Origin: Rhodopseudomonas palustris | GTDB taxonomy: Bacteria > Pseudomonadota > Alphaproteobacteria > Rhizobiales > Xanthobacteraceae | Reading direction: 5' to 3' | Length of the DNA stretch: 64,000 nt | NCBI RefSeq assembly: GCF_034479375.1 | Contig: NZ_CP140155.1 | Span: 3,038,001-3,102,000, forward strand | Part shown: piece by piece, positions 16,662 to 25,985 of the stretch | Layout of the letters: every line of letters starts with the position of its first letter | Position numbering within the stretch: position 1 is the stretch's first letter | Program-made: the position numbers and the translations under genes | The notes under the pieces: generated by a model | Database searches by the model: none | The model's input: only the letters and a program-made list of their open reading frames with translations | Told to the model about the DNA's origin: nothing

Positions 16662-17327
16662 TCAGGGGAGACCGGTGATCCGCACTCCCGCGTCGGGAAT
16701 CTTATAGAATTTGTTGATCCAGATCAGCGCCGAAGTGAGGCTCTCGGACACCACCGAATTCGCCAGCGGCCCGATGTCGATCCCGCGCAGGCCGGCATCG
16801 ACCGCGAGCTGCATCACCGTGGCACGCGCCTCCTTGTCGTCACCGGCCACCAGGACATCGCAGTCGATCGCGTAATCCGGATCCTTCAGCTTGTGCGCCG
16901 AGACGTTCTGGAACGCCGACACCACCCGCACGCCGTCGCCGAGCAGCGCCTGCACCGCGACCACGCAGGAGTCGGTCTCGGGCAGTTGCACCCGGGACAC
17001 CTTGGGCGGCACCAGCGGCACCGTCACGTCGACCAGAATCTTGCCCTGCAATGCCTCCTTCAGCCCCTGCACCGTCGCGATCTGCGCCTGATACGGCACC
17101 GTCAGCACGACGATATCGGCATCGACGACGCCGGCGCTGCTCTCGGCTCCTTCGACGTCGGCGCCGCCGAGACGCGCGCCGAGTTCCGCGGCCGCCGTCT
17201 TCGCCTTGGCGGCGTCCCGCGAGGCGATGATCACGCGGTGGCCGTGCTTGGCCCAGCGCATCGCCAACCCGCCACCCTCGGCGCCGGTGCCGCCGACGAC
17301 ACAGATCGTATGAGTTTTCGCAGTCAT
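16662..17327 (-). CDS. npdG: F420-dependent NADP oxidoreductase (Fno/NpdG)
   Basis: 221 residues from the ATG at 17327, preceded by AGAGGA; an in-frame ATG at 17348 is less well placed. Dinucleotide-binding N-terminus ICVVGGTGAEGGGLAMRWA with the R/S site for the NADP 2'-phosphate (IIASRDAAKA), then VVAVQALLGDGVRVVSAFQN and the C-terminal GPLANSVVSESLTSALIWIN helix, all typical of Fno. It exchanges hydride between NADPH and F420, so it can supply F420H2 or recycle it. It is co-transcribed with cofE and cofD. Confidence 0.92.
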   Translation of the reverse strand: MTAKTHTICVVGGTGAEGGGLAMRWAKHGHRVIIASRDAAKAKTAAAELGARLGGADVEGAESSAGVVDADIVVLTVPYQAQIATVQGLKEALQGKILVDVTVPLVPPKVSRVQLPETDSCVVAVQALLGDGVRVVSAFQNVSAHKLKDPDYAIDCDVLVAGDDKEARATVMQLAVDAGLRGIDIGPLANSVVSESLTSALIWINKFYKIPDAGVRITGLP

Positions 17328-17372
17328 GGTATCCTCTGTTCTTGTCACCGGCAGCGCAGGCGCTGCCGGCCT

Positions 17373-18002
17373 TCACACCTCGACGATATCGCCGAGGCGC
17401 ACGTAGTTACGGCCGCCGATCCGGGCGACCGGGGCATACGCCCGGGCATCGATCCTGCAGTTCTGCGTCAGCCCTTCGGCGACATGCATCTCGACGATGC
17501 GACCGACCACCAGATGGTTGGGCGCGTCGCCGAATTGCAGCACCTGGTCGAGCGTGCATTCGAACTGAATCTTGCTGCCGGCCAGGCGCGGCGTCGCGAT
17601 CCGGCGCGACGGCAGCGTCGCGAAGCCGAGCAGATCGGCTTCGCTCACGTCGGGCGGATACTCCTCGCTCGCCTGCTGGACGCGCTGCTCCCATCCTTCG
17701 GGCACCATGTTGATCACGAATTCTCCGGCACGCTGCACGTTGACGAGCGTGTCCTTGGCGTCGCTGCCGCCCGGCCGCGGACCGACCGAAAAACCGAGCA
17801 AGCCCGGATCGACCGCGAGTATCACGAACTGACTGAACGGCGCGGCATTGACGATGCCGCCCGGCCCGAGCGAGGTGACGAACGCGATCGGACGCGGGAT
17901 CACCGCGCCGGTCAGAATCTTGTAGCGGTCGGCACGAGTCAGCGCGGCGAGATCGATCGACTCGAACCGCTGCTCTGCCTCGCCTACCGCCGGCGGGTTC
18001 AC
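17373..18002 (-). CDS. Flavin reductase-like FMN-binding protein
   Basis: 209 residues from a GTG at 18002 that overlaps the preceding stop (GTGA). Flavin_reduct split-barrel domain: RYKILTGAVIPRPIAFVTSL, NAAPFSQFVILAVDPGLLGF (adjacent blocks of the FMN/NAD site), and C-terminal HLVVGRIVEMHV. It may supply reduced flavin to an LLM partner or act as a flavin-dependent reductase; inside an F420 operon it could also be the missing dehydro-F420 reductase (speculative). The longer reading to 18095 lies inside the upstream gene and is rejected. Confidence 0.85.
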   Translation of the reverse strand: MNPPAVGEAEQRFESIDLAALTRADRYKILTGAVIPRPIAFVTSLGPGGIVNAAPFSQFVILAVDPGLLGFSVGPRPGGSDAKDTLVNVQRAGEFVINMVPEGWEQRVQQASEEYPPDVSEADLLGFATLPSRRIATPRLAGSKIQFECTLDQVLQFGDAPNHLVVGRIVEMHVAEGLTQNCRIDARAYAPVARIGGRNYVRLGDIVEV

Positions 18003-19006
18003 GCCGGCACCTTGGCCATCACTTCGGTGCCGAACCATTCGATCTGCTCGTTCATCTCCTCGACCGTATCGGCCGGAAACATCAGCGCGCTGCAATGCTG
18101 CACGCCGATCGACCGCAGCTTCTCGATCTTTTCGAGAATGACATCGGGCGAGCCGACCAGGTTCGCGGTCACCTGATGGCTGAGGTCGCGGCCGGTGTAG
18201 GCCAGCGACACCCGATGCGCGACGAGCCCGCTTTCCATGTAGCGCTTTTCCGCTTCTTCCATGGTCTTGGCGATCGTGCAGGAGAACTGCGGGGCGATCT
18301 CGATTGACGCCGGGTCGCGGCCGAGTTCGGCGGCCCGCGCCTTGAGATCCTTGATCCGCTGCTCCATCTCGGTGAGCGGCCGCCAGCCCGGCAGCCAGCC
18401 CTGGCCGTAGCGTGCCGCGCGTTGGAGCGCCTCGAGATTGTGCCCGCCGATATAAAGCGGAAACGGCTGCACTTTGCTCTTCGGAAACATCTCGACGTCC
18501 TTGAACGAGTAGTAAGCACCTTCGTGGCTGGCGCTGGGCTCGTTGAACAGCATGTCGAGCGCCAGCAGCCCCTCGTCCATCATGTCGCCACGACGCGCCT
18601 TGGCGGCGCGCGAGCCGCCCCAGGCGAGAAACTCCTCCCGATAGGCGCCGAGTCCCACCGCCATGATGAACCGCCCATTCGACATCTGGTCGAGCGAGAT
18701 CGCCTGCTTGGCGAGATACACCGGATCACGCATCGGCAGAACGGTGAGCGCGGTGCCGAGCTTGATCGTCTTGGTGGCGCCGGCGATCGCGGCGAGCACG
18801 ATCAGCGGTTCGTAGAAGTTCGGCGGCTTGCCGGGAAACAGGTCGCGCACGTAGTTCTGCGTGGTGATGTGATCGTTGCCCCACACCGAGTCGTACCCGA
18901 GCCGTTCGCAGAGCTGCGCCTGGGCGATGAAATCCTCGGGTCCCGCGAACGGGATCGGATACATCACGCCCTCGAAACCGGTCGACAGACAGACACTGAA
19001 CTTCAT
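17999..19006 (-). CDS. LLM-class F420-dependent oxidoreductase, type A (copy 1)
   Basis: 335 residues from the ATG at 19006, which has AGGAAA upstream; the ATG at 19018 is an alternative overlapping the previous stop. Luciferase-like TIM barrel: ERLGYDSVWGNDHITTQ (beta2), IKLGTALTVLPMRDPVYLAKQ, SNGRFIMAVGLGAYREEF, LYIGGHNLEALQRAARYGQGW in overlapping blocks. This family moves hydride from or to F420H2 (or FMN) on diverse substrates. It resembles the gene at 40346 far more than its own neighbour. Substrate unknown. Start choice moderate, family secure. Confidence 0.9.
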   Translation of the reverse strand: MKFSVCLSTGFEGVMYPIPFAGPEDFIAQAQLCERLGYDSVWGNDHITTQNYVRDLFPGKPPNFYEPLIVLAAIAGATKTIKLGTALTVLPMRDPVYLAKQAISLDQMSNGRFIMAVGLGAYREEFLAWGGSRAAKARRGDMMDEGLLALDMLFNEPSASHEGAYYSFKDVEMFPKSKVQPFPLYIGGHNLEALQRAARYGQGWLPGWRPLTEMEQRIKDLKARAAELGRDPASIEIAPQFSCTIAKTMEEAEKRYMESGLVAHRVSLAYTGRDLSHQVTANLVGSPDVILEKIEKLRSIGVQHCSALMFPADTVEEMNEQIEWFGTEVMAKVPA

Positions 19007-19014
19007 GCGTTTCC

Positions 19015-19968
19015 TCATGACGATTCTAGGATGGCTTTGATCTGGGCGCCGTCTCGCACCCCGGCGATGACGATCTCGTCGAGCCCGGAGGCGTGATACT
19101 CGGCGAGCCGGCGGCGCAATTGCTCGGGCGTGCCGCTAGCTGCATGGCGGGCGACGATGTCGTCGCCGATCATCGCTTCGGCCCGGCTCCAGTCCTCCGC
19201 CAGCACCGCGTCGTTCAGCGCTTGCTGATCGAGCGTGGTACCCGCCAGACCGAGATTGGTCTTGTGATGCGCGCCGCGCAGCAGAATTGCGAGAATCCGC
19301 CGCAGCCGGTCGTTGGCGTGGCGCTCGTCGTCGTCGACCGAGGCATAGACGAGGCCCGATGTGCGAATCTCGCGGCCCTTGGCGCCCCGCGCGACGCTCT
19401 GCAGCGTCTGCGCAACGAATGGCACAGAGGCACCGGCACTGATCAGGACGCCGTCCGCCTCCGTACCCGCGAGTTCGAGCATCTGCGGACCGGAGGCCGC
19501 CAGCACGATCGGGATATCGGCGCCCGCGGCGGCGAGCCGCCGCCGGTCGGTTCGAAAGGTCTCGCCCTGGAAGGTGACGGTCTCGCCCGACAGCAGCGCC
19601 CGAACCAGCAGCAGCGCTTCGCGCATCGCCCGCAATGGCCTGGCGCCGTCGACGCCGATCGCCGCGAGGTCGGCTGGCGCGCCGACGCCGAGGCACAGCT
19701 TGACGCGGCCAGGGAAGCGCTCCGCAAGCGTGGTTGCCGCCATCGCGATCTGCACGGGATGCTGAGTCAGCGGACTGACCGCCATCAGCGCCACCTTGAG
19801 CCGCCGGGTCTCCGACAAGGTGAGCGCCCCCAGCACCGCGGGATCGCGCAGAAACAGATGGTTGGCGATCCAGATCGTGTCGGCGCCGCCGGCCTCGCCG
19901 GCCGCGACCTTGTCGCCGAACACCGCCGGATCGTCGCGGCCGTCGCTGGAGATGGAGAGCTCAGACAA
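19015..19968 (-). CDS. LLM-class F420-dependent oxidoreductase, type B (copy 1)
   Basis: 317 residues from a TTG at 19968 that overlaps the coxS-like stop by 8 nt. Luciferase-like fold: GGADTIWIANHLF, LKVALMAVSPLTQHPVQIAM, FPGRVKLCLGVGAP, PIVLAASGPQMLELAG, GTPEQLRRRLAEYHASGLDEI. It is paralogous to the gene at 41394. In both operons a type B gene is next to a type A gene, which suggests a heteromeric pair or two consecutive steps. Confidence 0.88.
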   Translation of the reverse strand: MSELSISSDGRDDPAVFGDKVAAGEAGGADTIWIANHLFLRDPAVLGALTLSETRRLKVALMAVSPLTQHPVQIAMAATTLAERFPGRVKLCLGVGAPADLAAIGVDGARPLRAMREALLLVRALLSGETVTFQGETFRTDRRRLAAAGADIPIVLAASGPQMLELAGTEADGVLISAGASVPFVAQTLQSVARGAKGREIRTSGLVYASVDDDERHANDRLRRILAILLRGAHHKTNLGLAGTTLDQQALNDAVLAEDWSRAEAMIGDDIVARHAASGTPEQLRRRLAEYHASGLDEIVIAGVRDGAQIKAILESS

Positions 19969-20428
19969 GACTTTTCACCGCTTCGAGAATCTTGATGTAG
20001 CCGGTGCAGCGGCAGATGTTGCCGCGCAGATAATGCCGGATCTCCTGCTCGGTCGGATGCGGATGGCTCTCCAGCAAAGCCGTGGTCGCCAGCACCATGC
20101 CCGGCGTGCAGAACCCGCACTGCATCGCGGCGTGGTCGACGAACGCCTGCTGCACCGGGCTGAGTTCGCCGCGCTGCGCCAACCCTTCGATCGTCACCAC
20201 CGATCTGCCGTCGATGTCGGCGGCGAGCGACGTGCAGCTACTCACCGGGAGACCGTCGACCAGCACGGTGCAGGCGCCGCACACCTGCACGTCGCAGGAG
20301 CGCTTGGTGCCCTTCAGCGCCAGATCATCGCGCAGGAAATCGATCAGCAGCGCGAACGGCGCCACCGAACGCGTCTGCGGCGCGCCGTTGAGCGTGAAGG
20401 AAATGTCGAGCGAAGCGAGATCGGCCAT
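19961..20428 (-). CDS. Molybdenum hydroxylase [2Fe-2S] subunit (CoxS/XdhC-type small subunit)
   Basis: 155 residues from the ATG at 20428. Plant-type ferredoxin motif CDVQVCGACTVLVDGLPVSSC (split around residues 42-62) and the C-terminal four-helix domain with CGFCTPGMV and CRCTGY for the second cluster. Passes electrons between the molybdopterin and FAD subunits. Gap to the FAD subunit stop is 1 nt. Confidence 0.94.
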   Translation of the reverse strand: MADLASLDISFTLNGAPQTRSVAPFALLIDFLRDDLALKGTKRSCDVQVCGACTVLVDGLPVSSCTSLAADIDGRSVVTIEGLAQRGELSPVQQAFVDHAAMQCGFCTPGMVLATTALLESHPHPTEQEIRHYLRGNICRCTGYIKILEAVKSLV

Positions 20429-20429
20429 G

Positions 20430-21296
20430 TCAGCGCCCTCCTGCCACGCCGGCGCTTTCCAGCACCGCGCGTCCGATGAACACGGCGGCGAGATGCCGCT
20501 TGTAGTCGGCGCTGCCGTAGATGTCGTCGGATGCCGGCAGTTCGGCCGCCATGGCTTCGGCCGCCTGCGGCAAGACGTCGGACAGCGCCTGCGGCGGTAC
20601 GCCCGCGAGTGCCGCTTCGACCGGCTCCGCATGAATCGGGTTGTCGCCGATGCAGCCGATCCAGACGCGGTAGCGCGGCGCGCCGGCCTGCGACTGATAC
20701 GCCGCCGCGACGCCGACCGCAGGGTATTCGAGATGACCGAAGCTGCGATAGCAGAATTGCTCGCCGGCGGTCGGCAGCGGGACGCGGATCGCGGTGAGAA
20801 TCTCGTCGTCGGCGCGCGCGGTGGTGAACGGACCGAGGATGAACTCGGCCATCGGCACGCTGCGCTCGCCGTCCGGCCCGGACAACGTCAGCGTTGCGCC
20901 GAGCAGGCAGAGCAGCGCCGGTGGATCGGCGTGCGGCTCCGAGAAACACAGATTGCCGGCCAGCGTACCCGAGGCGCGCACCCGAATGTTGCCGACATTG
21001 TCGCTGAGTTTGGCGTAGGCCGGCAGCCACTCGCGGATCAGCGGATCGGTGGCGAGCCGCAGATGCGTCACCAGCGGACCGATCACCAGTTCGTCCTTCT
21101 CGACCGCGATTCGGTCGAAGCCGCCGATCCGTTTCAGATCGATCAAATGCTCGTAGCGCAGCACGCGCGCCTTCAGGGCCAGCAGCAGTTCCGTTCCGCC
21201 CGCATAGTACGCGCTGTCGTCGCCGAACTGCGCGCGCAGCTCGAGCGCGGTTTGCAGCTCGGTCGGACGATGCAACTGGAACGGGGCGAGCCGCAT
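20430..21296 (-). CDS. Molybdenum hydroxylase FAD-binding subunit (CoxM-type)
   Basis: 288 residues. FAD-binding PCMH-like fold: AYYAGGTELLLALKARVLR (the usual AGGTDL position), later ASGTLAGNLCFSEPHADPPALL for FAD pyrophosphate binding, and TAIRVPLP. Medium subunit of a xanthine-oxidase-family enzyme. It lies between coxG-like and coxS-like genes, 2 nt and 1 nt away. Confidence 0.93.
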   Translation of the reverse strand: MRLAPFQLHRPTELQTALELRAQFGDDSAYYAGGTELLLALKARVLRYEHLIDLKRIGGFDRIAVEKDELVIGPLVTHLRLATDPLIREWLPAYAKLSDNVGNIRVRASGTLAGNLCFSEPHADPPALLCLLGATLTLSGPDGERSVPMAEFILGPFTTARADDEILTAIRVPLPTAGEQFCYRSFGHLEYPAVGVAAAYQSQAGAPRYRVWIGCIGDNPIHAEPVEAALAGVPPQALSDVLPQAAEAMAAELPASDDIYGSADYKRHLAAVFIGRAVLESAGVAGGR

Positions 21297-21298
21297 GG

Positions 21299-21751
21299 TC
21301 AGATCTCGCCCAGCCGCTTGCGGAAATTGGCTTCGAACGCGGCGAAGTTCTCCTGCGCTTTCTTCTTGATCATGGCGTGACCGAGCGACGCCAGCCGGCC
21401 GGCGATCTGCAATTCGGCCTGCACCGCCAGCCGCGTGATCTCAGCCTCCACGGCGGCGAGCCGCAGATCGAAACTGACCCGCAGCGTGGTGCCGGTGTAT
21501 TTGTCTTTGCCGGTGGCCTGCGCGATCACGAACTCCAGCTCACGAAACTCCTCGACCACGATCTCGGCCGGCACCTCGAGCTTGAACGGGCCGATCTTCT
21601 GCTTCATCAGCGCCGAATAGGCCTTCAATCTTTCTTTTTCCTCGATGGCTTCGATACCCGGGATGCAGGCCGCCATCTCGCGGATGTCGAGCATGATCGG
21701 CCACAGCCGGCTCGGCGCGCAGGGTAGATCGGCCTCCATCCGGAATTCCAC
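21299..21751 (-). CDS. CoxG-like SRPBCC-domain protein
   Basis: 150 residues. START-like/SRPBCC fold of the CO-dehydrogenase subunit G family: CAPSRLWPIMLDIREMAACIPG near the N-terminus, GPFKLEVPAEI, and a C-terminal helix GHAMIKKKAQENF. CoxG proteins recruit or tether molybdenum hydroxylases, and related proteins carry quinones or other electron carriers. Here it is inserted between the large and FAD subunits, 1 nt after the large-subunit stop. Confidence 0.9.
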   Translation of the reverse strand: MEFRMEADLPCAPSRLWPIMLDIREMAACIPGIEAIEEKERLKAYSALMKQKIGPFKLEVPAEIVVEEFRELEFVIAQATGKDKYTGTTLRVSFDLRLAAVEAEITRLAVQAELQIAGRLASLGHAMIKKKAQENFAAFEANFRKRLGEI

Positions 21752-21752
21752 G

Positions 21753-24020
21753 TCAACCTTCCTTCTTGTCTTTCAGCGCGCGCCAGACGCGCTCCGGAGT
21801 CAGCGGCAACTGCTTGACGCGCACGCCGAAACCGGCCGCCAGCGCGTTGGCGATCGCCGGTGCGATCGGCAGGATCGCGCCTTCCCCCATGCCGCGCATG
21901 CCGCCCGGGCCCGGCCCGCCGCCGTTTTCGATCAGCACGGTTTCGAACTGCTCGGGCACGTCGTCGATGGTCGGCACGTGATAGTCGATCATGGTGCCGT
22001 TGACCGGCTGACCGTCGGCATAGATCAGTTCCTCGAACAGCGCGTGGCCGAGGCCCATGATCGCGGCGCCCTCGTCCTGACCCTCGGCGCCGCTGCGGTT
22101 GATGGCGCGGCCGATATCGGCGACGCTGACATAGCGCTTCACCGCGATCTCGCCGGTGTCCTCGTCGAGCGTGATGGCGCAGCGCCCGGCGGCCGTTTCC
22201 CAGAACAGCGGCGCCTTGGCCAGCGCGCCGCCGCGTGACCGCGGCGAGATCCGGCCGATGCCGATCAGTTCGCCGCTGTCGATGCCGAAATAAGGATGCA
22301 GCAGATCGGCGAAGCTGTAGCGCCGGCCTGCCGAGGTGAAGCCGCCCGCGACCAGCGCGATGCTCGCCGGATCTAGCCCGAGCGTCGATGCGGCGATGTC
22401 GCCGATCTGCGCCTTGATGTCGGCTGCGGCATCCTCGATCGCCAGCGCCATCATCAGCGACGAGCGGCTGGCGCCGGTGCCCCAGTCGAACGGCGCGATC
22501 GCGCTGTCCGGCGTCAATGCGCTGACCGCGGAAATCGGTTGGTTGAGCTGCTCGGCGGCGACGCGGCACAGCACTTCGCGGATGCCCTGCCCGACCTCGA
22601 CGCTGGACGAGATCACGGCGATCGACCCGTCGATCTTGAGCCGCAGCAGCACGCCCGCGACCGGCGAGTTCGCCGGATCGGCGACGCCGAGCGCGGTGCC
22701 GTGGACGATCCTGCCGTGCGGCTCCTGCGCATCGAGCCGGCTCATCGTCTGCGACGCCAGCCCCATCGCTTCCGCCATATCGACGTCGATCGGCGTCAGA
22801 TCGGGGCGGACATGCTCGCAGCGTTTCAGCATGTTGCGGTAGCGCAGCTCGACCGGATCGATGCCGAGCGCGTCGGCGATGATGTCCATCTGGGACTCTG
22901 TGGCCCATACGCCCTGCGGACCGCCGATCGAACGAAACGCCGCGCCCGGCACCGTGTTGGTGTAGACCGCCGTGCTCCGAAGCTGCAGGTTGGGGATCTT
23001 GTACGGGCCGATGGCGCGGATCGCCGCCTTGATCGCCACGGCCGGCCCGGTGTCCGCATAGGCGCCGCCGTTCATCAGCACCTCGACGGATTTTGCCTGC
23101 AGCATGCCGTCGGCGCTGACCGCCGTCTTCAGGTTGATCGTCGCGCTCAGCCGCCGCGCGGTCAGCATCGATTCCGATGCGGAGAAGCAGATCCGCACCG
23201 GGCGGCCGATCTTCCACGCCACCGCCGCGACCAGCGGATCGATCTTCACCGAGGCCTTGCCGCCGAAGCCGCCGCCGATCAGCGGCGTGATGATCCGCAC
23301 CTTGGCGATCGGCAGATCGAAGACGCGCGACAGCACCTTCTGCACCGCGGTCGGTGCCTGGCCGCAGCTCCACACCGTCAGCCCGTCGTCGCCGAACGAC
23401 GCGATGCCGCAATGCGGCTCCATCGCGTAGTGATAGACCATCGGGAAGTCGAAGCTGTCTTCGAACACGCGATCCGCCGACGCGAATGCCGCCGCGACGT
23501 CGCCGGTCTCGTAGGCGTAGCTCTGGAAGATGTTGGTGCCGGCGACCGGCTTGGCTTCGCCCTTGAAGTAGAAGTCCTTCAGCGGCTGGACGGCGTCGTG
23601 CACCAGCGGCGCATCCGGCGCCAGCGCATCGGCGGCCTCGGTGACGTAAGGCAACGGGTCGTAATCGACCATGACCGCATCGAGCGCCTCTTCGGCCGCG
23701 GCCTCGGATTCGGCCACCACCACCGCCACCGGCTCGCCGACATAGCGCACGCGATCGATCGCGATCAGCGGCCGGTCCTTCAGCGACACGCCCCAGATCG
23801 CGTCGATGCCGTCGAAATCGGCGCCCGTGACGACTCCGATCACGCCCGGCATCGAAAGCGCGGCGTCGATGGCGATGCCGGTGATCCGCGCGTGCGGCAT
23901 CGTGCTGCGCAGCACCTTGCCGTGAACCATGCCGGGCACGACCAGATCGGAGATGAACGCGGCGCGGCCGGTCACCTTGTCGAGGAAGTCGACGCGATCG
24001 GGACGTGCCGCGGCGGTCAT
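21753..24020 (-). CDS. Molybdenum hydroxylase large subunit (molybdopterin-binding)
   Basis: 755 residues, normal for the family. Hammerhead domain about 10-130 (DKVTGRAAFISDL), then Mo-cofactor domains with GGGFGGK at 249-255, AAFRSIGGPQG near 360-370 and GMGEGAI with the catalytic glutamate at about 713. The active-site loop has AAFRSIG where aerobic CO dehydrogenase has a cysteine-bearing AYRCSFR loop, so it is not a CO dehydrogenase. It should hydroxylate an aldehyde or N-heterocycle; substrate unknown. It follows tctA by 1 nt. Confidence 0.93.
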   Translation of the reverse strand: MTAAARPDRVDFLDKVTGRAAFISDLVVPGMVHGKVLRSTMPHARITGIAIDAALSMPGVIGVVTGADFDGIDAIWGVSLKDRPLIAIDRVRYVGEPVAVVVAESEAAAEEALDAVMVDYDPLPYVTEAADALAPDAPLVHDAVQPLKDFYFKGEAKPVAGTNIFQSYAYETGDVAAAFASADRVFEDSFDFPMVYHYAMEPHCGIASFGDDGLTVWSCGQAPTAVQKVLSRVFDLPIAKVRIITPLIGGGFGGKASVKIDPLVAAVAWKIGRPVRICFSASESMLTARRLSATINLKTAVSADGMLQAKSVEVLMNGGAYADTGPAVAIKAAIRAIGPYKIPNLQLRSTAVYTNTVPGAAFRSIGGPQGVWATESQMDIIADALGIDPVELRYRNMLKRCEHVRPDLTPIDVDMAEAMGLASQTMSRLDAQEPHGRIVHGTALGVADPANSPVAGVLLRLKIDGSIAVISSSVEVGQGIREVLCRVAAEQLNQPISAVSALTPDSAIAPFDWGTGASRSSLMMALAIEDAAADIKAQIGDIAASTLGLDPASIALVAGGFTSAGRRYSFADLLHPYFGIDSGELIGIGRISPRSRGGALAKAPLFWETAAGRCAITLDEDTGEIAVKRYVSVADIGRAINRSGAEGQDEGAAIMGLGHALFEELIYADGQPVNGTMIDYHVPTIDDVPEQFETVLIENGGGPGPGGMRGMGEGAILPIAPAIANALAAGFGVRVKQLPLTPERVWRALKDKKEG

Positions 24021-24021
24021 C

Positions 24022-25536
24022 TCAGCCCTCCGACGGCACGGCGCGGTGGCGCGTGCGGCCGAAATGCGACCACAGCTGGGCCGTCAGGATGACCGCGGCG
24101 ACCAGCAGGATCGTCAGCGACAGCGGCCGCTGCAGAACGATCAGCAGGCTGCCGTCGCCCATCAGCATCGATTGCCGCAGCGCGGTGTCGAGGATGTTGG
24201 CGAGGATGAACGCCATGATCAGCGGACCGGCGTCGAGGCTGGCCTTGCGCAGCAGATAGCCGATGCCGCCGAACAGCATCAGCGTGGTCACGTCGGCGAA
24301 ATTGCTGCGCAGGCTGTAGGTGCCGAAGATCGCGATCAGCAGGATCGTGGCGCTGAGCAGCCAGGACGGCACGCGGAGCAACTGCACCCACAGCCCGACC
24401 AGCGGCAGGTTCAGCACCAGCAGCATGATGTTGCCGACATACATCGACGCAATCACACCCCAGAACACGTCGGGATTCTTCACCAGCATCAATGGGCCGG
24501 GTTGCACGTTCTGGATCAGCAGGCCGGCGAACAGCACCGCCGTCACCGCGTTGCCCGGCAGGCCGAGCGTGAGCAGCGGAATGAACGAGGCCGTGGCCGC
24601 CGAGTTGTTGGCGGATTCCGGACCGGCGACGCCGGCGATGGCGCCGTGGCCGAACTGCTCCGGGGTCTTCGACAGCTTCTTTTCCAGCGTGTAGCTCATC
24701 AGCGAGGCGAGGATCGCGCCGCCGCCGGGAATCAGCCCGACGAAGAACCCGATCACCGAGCCGCGCGCGATCGGTCCGCTGGACTCGCGCCAATCCTGGC
24801 GGCTCGGAAACAGCCGGCCGATCTTGGTCGACAGCAGCGACCCGCGCGATTTCTCCTCGAGATTGTGCAGGATCTCGGCAATGCCGAACAGACCCATCAG
24901 CATCGGCACCAGATCGATGCCGTCGGTGATGGCCATGATGTTGAAGGTGTAGCGCTCGACGCCGGTGATGGTGTCGATGCCGACCAGACCGAGCAGCAGC
25001 CCGACCAGCACCATGGTGATGCCGCGGACCGGCGAGCCGCCGGACAGCGTGGCGCTCAACGACAGCCCGAACAGGGCCAGCGCAAAGTACTCGGGCGGCC
25101 CGAAGGTGACGGCGAATTTGGCGAACAGCGGGCCGACCAGCGCCAGCGCGCACACCGCGACGGTGCCGGCGATGAACGACCCGATCGCGGCGATCGCCAG
25201 TGCCGGGCCGGCGCGGCCCTTCTTGGCCATCTGATAGCCGTCGATGCAGGTGATCACCGAGGCGGCCTCGCCCGGAACCTTGAGCAGGATCGAGGTGGTC
25301 GAGCCGCCATACATCGCGCCGTAATAGATCGAGGCCAGCATGATGATGGCGCCGAGCGGCGAGCCGGCGTGATAGGTGAGCGGCAGCAGCACCGCGATCG
25401 TCGTCACCGGGCCGAGCCCCGGCAGCACCCCGACCAGCGTGCCGAGCACCGAGCCGATCGCCGCGTACAGCAGGTTCGACGGCTCGAGCGACAGCGAGAT
25501 TCCGTAGCCGAGTTTTTCCAGGGCTTCGAACATCAC
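24022..25536 (-). CDS. tctA: Tripartite tricarboxylate transporter large permease TctA
   Basis: 504 residues, about 11-12 membrane segments. TctA marks: GVLPGLGPVTTIAVLLPLTY (near residue 38), AIYYG-like ASIYYGAMYGGSTTSILL, CIDGYQMAKKGRAGPALAIAA, and the second-half GLIPGGGAILASLMSYTLEK with GVAGPESANNSAATASFIPL. Sodium- or proton-driven import of a carboxylate delivered by TctC. It overlaps tctB by ATGA (25533-25536). Confidence 0.94.
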   Translation of the reverse strand: MMFEALEKLGYGISLSLEPSNLLYAAIGSVLGTLVGVLPGLGPVTTIAVLLPLTYHAGSPLGAIIMLASIYYGAMYGGSTTSILLKVPGEAASVITCIDGYQMAKKGRAGPALAIAAIGSFIAGTVAVCALALVGPLFAKFAVTFGPPEYFALALFGLSLSATLSGGSPVRGITMVLVGLLLGLVGIDTITGVERYTFNIMAITDGIDLVPMLMGLFGIAEILHNLEEKSRGSLLSTKIGRLFPSRQDWRESSGPIARGSVIGFFVGLIPGGGAILASLMSYTLEKKLSKTPEQFGHGAIAGVAGPESANNSAATASFIPLLTLGLPGNAVTAVLFAGLLIQNVQPGPLMLVKNPDVFWGVIASMYVGNIMLLVLNLPLVGLWVQLLRVPSWLLSATILLIAIFGTYSLRSNFADVTTLMLFGGIGYLLRKASLDAGPLIMAFILANILDTALRQSMLMGDGSLLIVLQRPLSLTILLVAAVILTAQLWSHFGRTRHRAVPSEG

Positions 25537-25985
25537 CAGGCGGGCCCCAATTGCATGGGCACCTTGAGCAACAACGGGAAGATCACCAGCCCGCAGCCGG
25601 TGAGACCGCCGCTGGCGACGACGGCGCGCAGCATGCTCTGGCGATAGAATCCGCGGATCCAGATCGTCAGCAGGACGAGCGTCGCGATCACGAAGCCGGT
25701 GTAGGGAACGACGATCGCGTAGACGATCGTCGTCAGGATCGCCAAGCCCGGCGCGAGCGCGAAGCCGCTCTCGTCGGCCGGCAGCCGCTCACGCACCACG
25801 AGCACCAGCAGCCCCAGCAGCGCGATCGACACCGCCAACGGCAGCACCCCCGGCCCCGGCGCGTCGTCGACCCAGAAGCCGAGGCGGAAGGCGCCGAGCC
25901 CGAAGGTCAGCGCCAGCGCCAGCAGCATCAGGACCGCGACGTAGGTCGGCGTCGTCAGCCGTGCCATGTCGGTGGGGCGGCTCAT
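25533..25985 (-). CDS. tctB: Tripartite tricarboxylate transporter small permease TctB
   Basis: 150 residues with four hydrophobic segments (about 14-36, 46-64, 79-103, 117-140). The PGPGVLPLAVSIALLGL block is typical of TctB. The start at 25985 overlaps the tctC stop by 4 nt; an ATG at 25967 is an alternative. Partner of TctA. Confidence 0.85.
   Translation of the reverse strand: MSRPTDMARLTTPTYVAVLMLLALALTFGLGAFRLGFWVDDAPGPGVLPLAVSIALLGLLVLVVRERLPADESGFALAPGLAILTTIVYAIVVPYTGFVIATLVLLTIWIRGFYRQSMLRAVVASGGLTGCGLVIFPLLLKVPMQLGPAW

Noticed and set aside
19961..24020. Aerobic CO dehydrogenase (coxMSL)
   Set aside because: The large subunit lacks the cysteine-bearing active-site loop of form I CO dehydrogenase, so only the general molybdenum hydroxylase call is kept.
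23929..25647. Plus-strand open frame of about 570 codons over coxL-like and tctA
   Set aside because: Antisense to strongly supported genes, rich in Arg, Gln, His and Asp as expected for the shadow of high-GC codons, with no family features.
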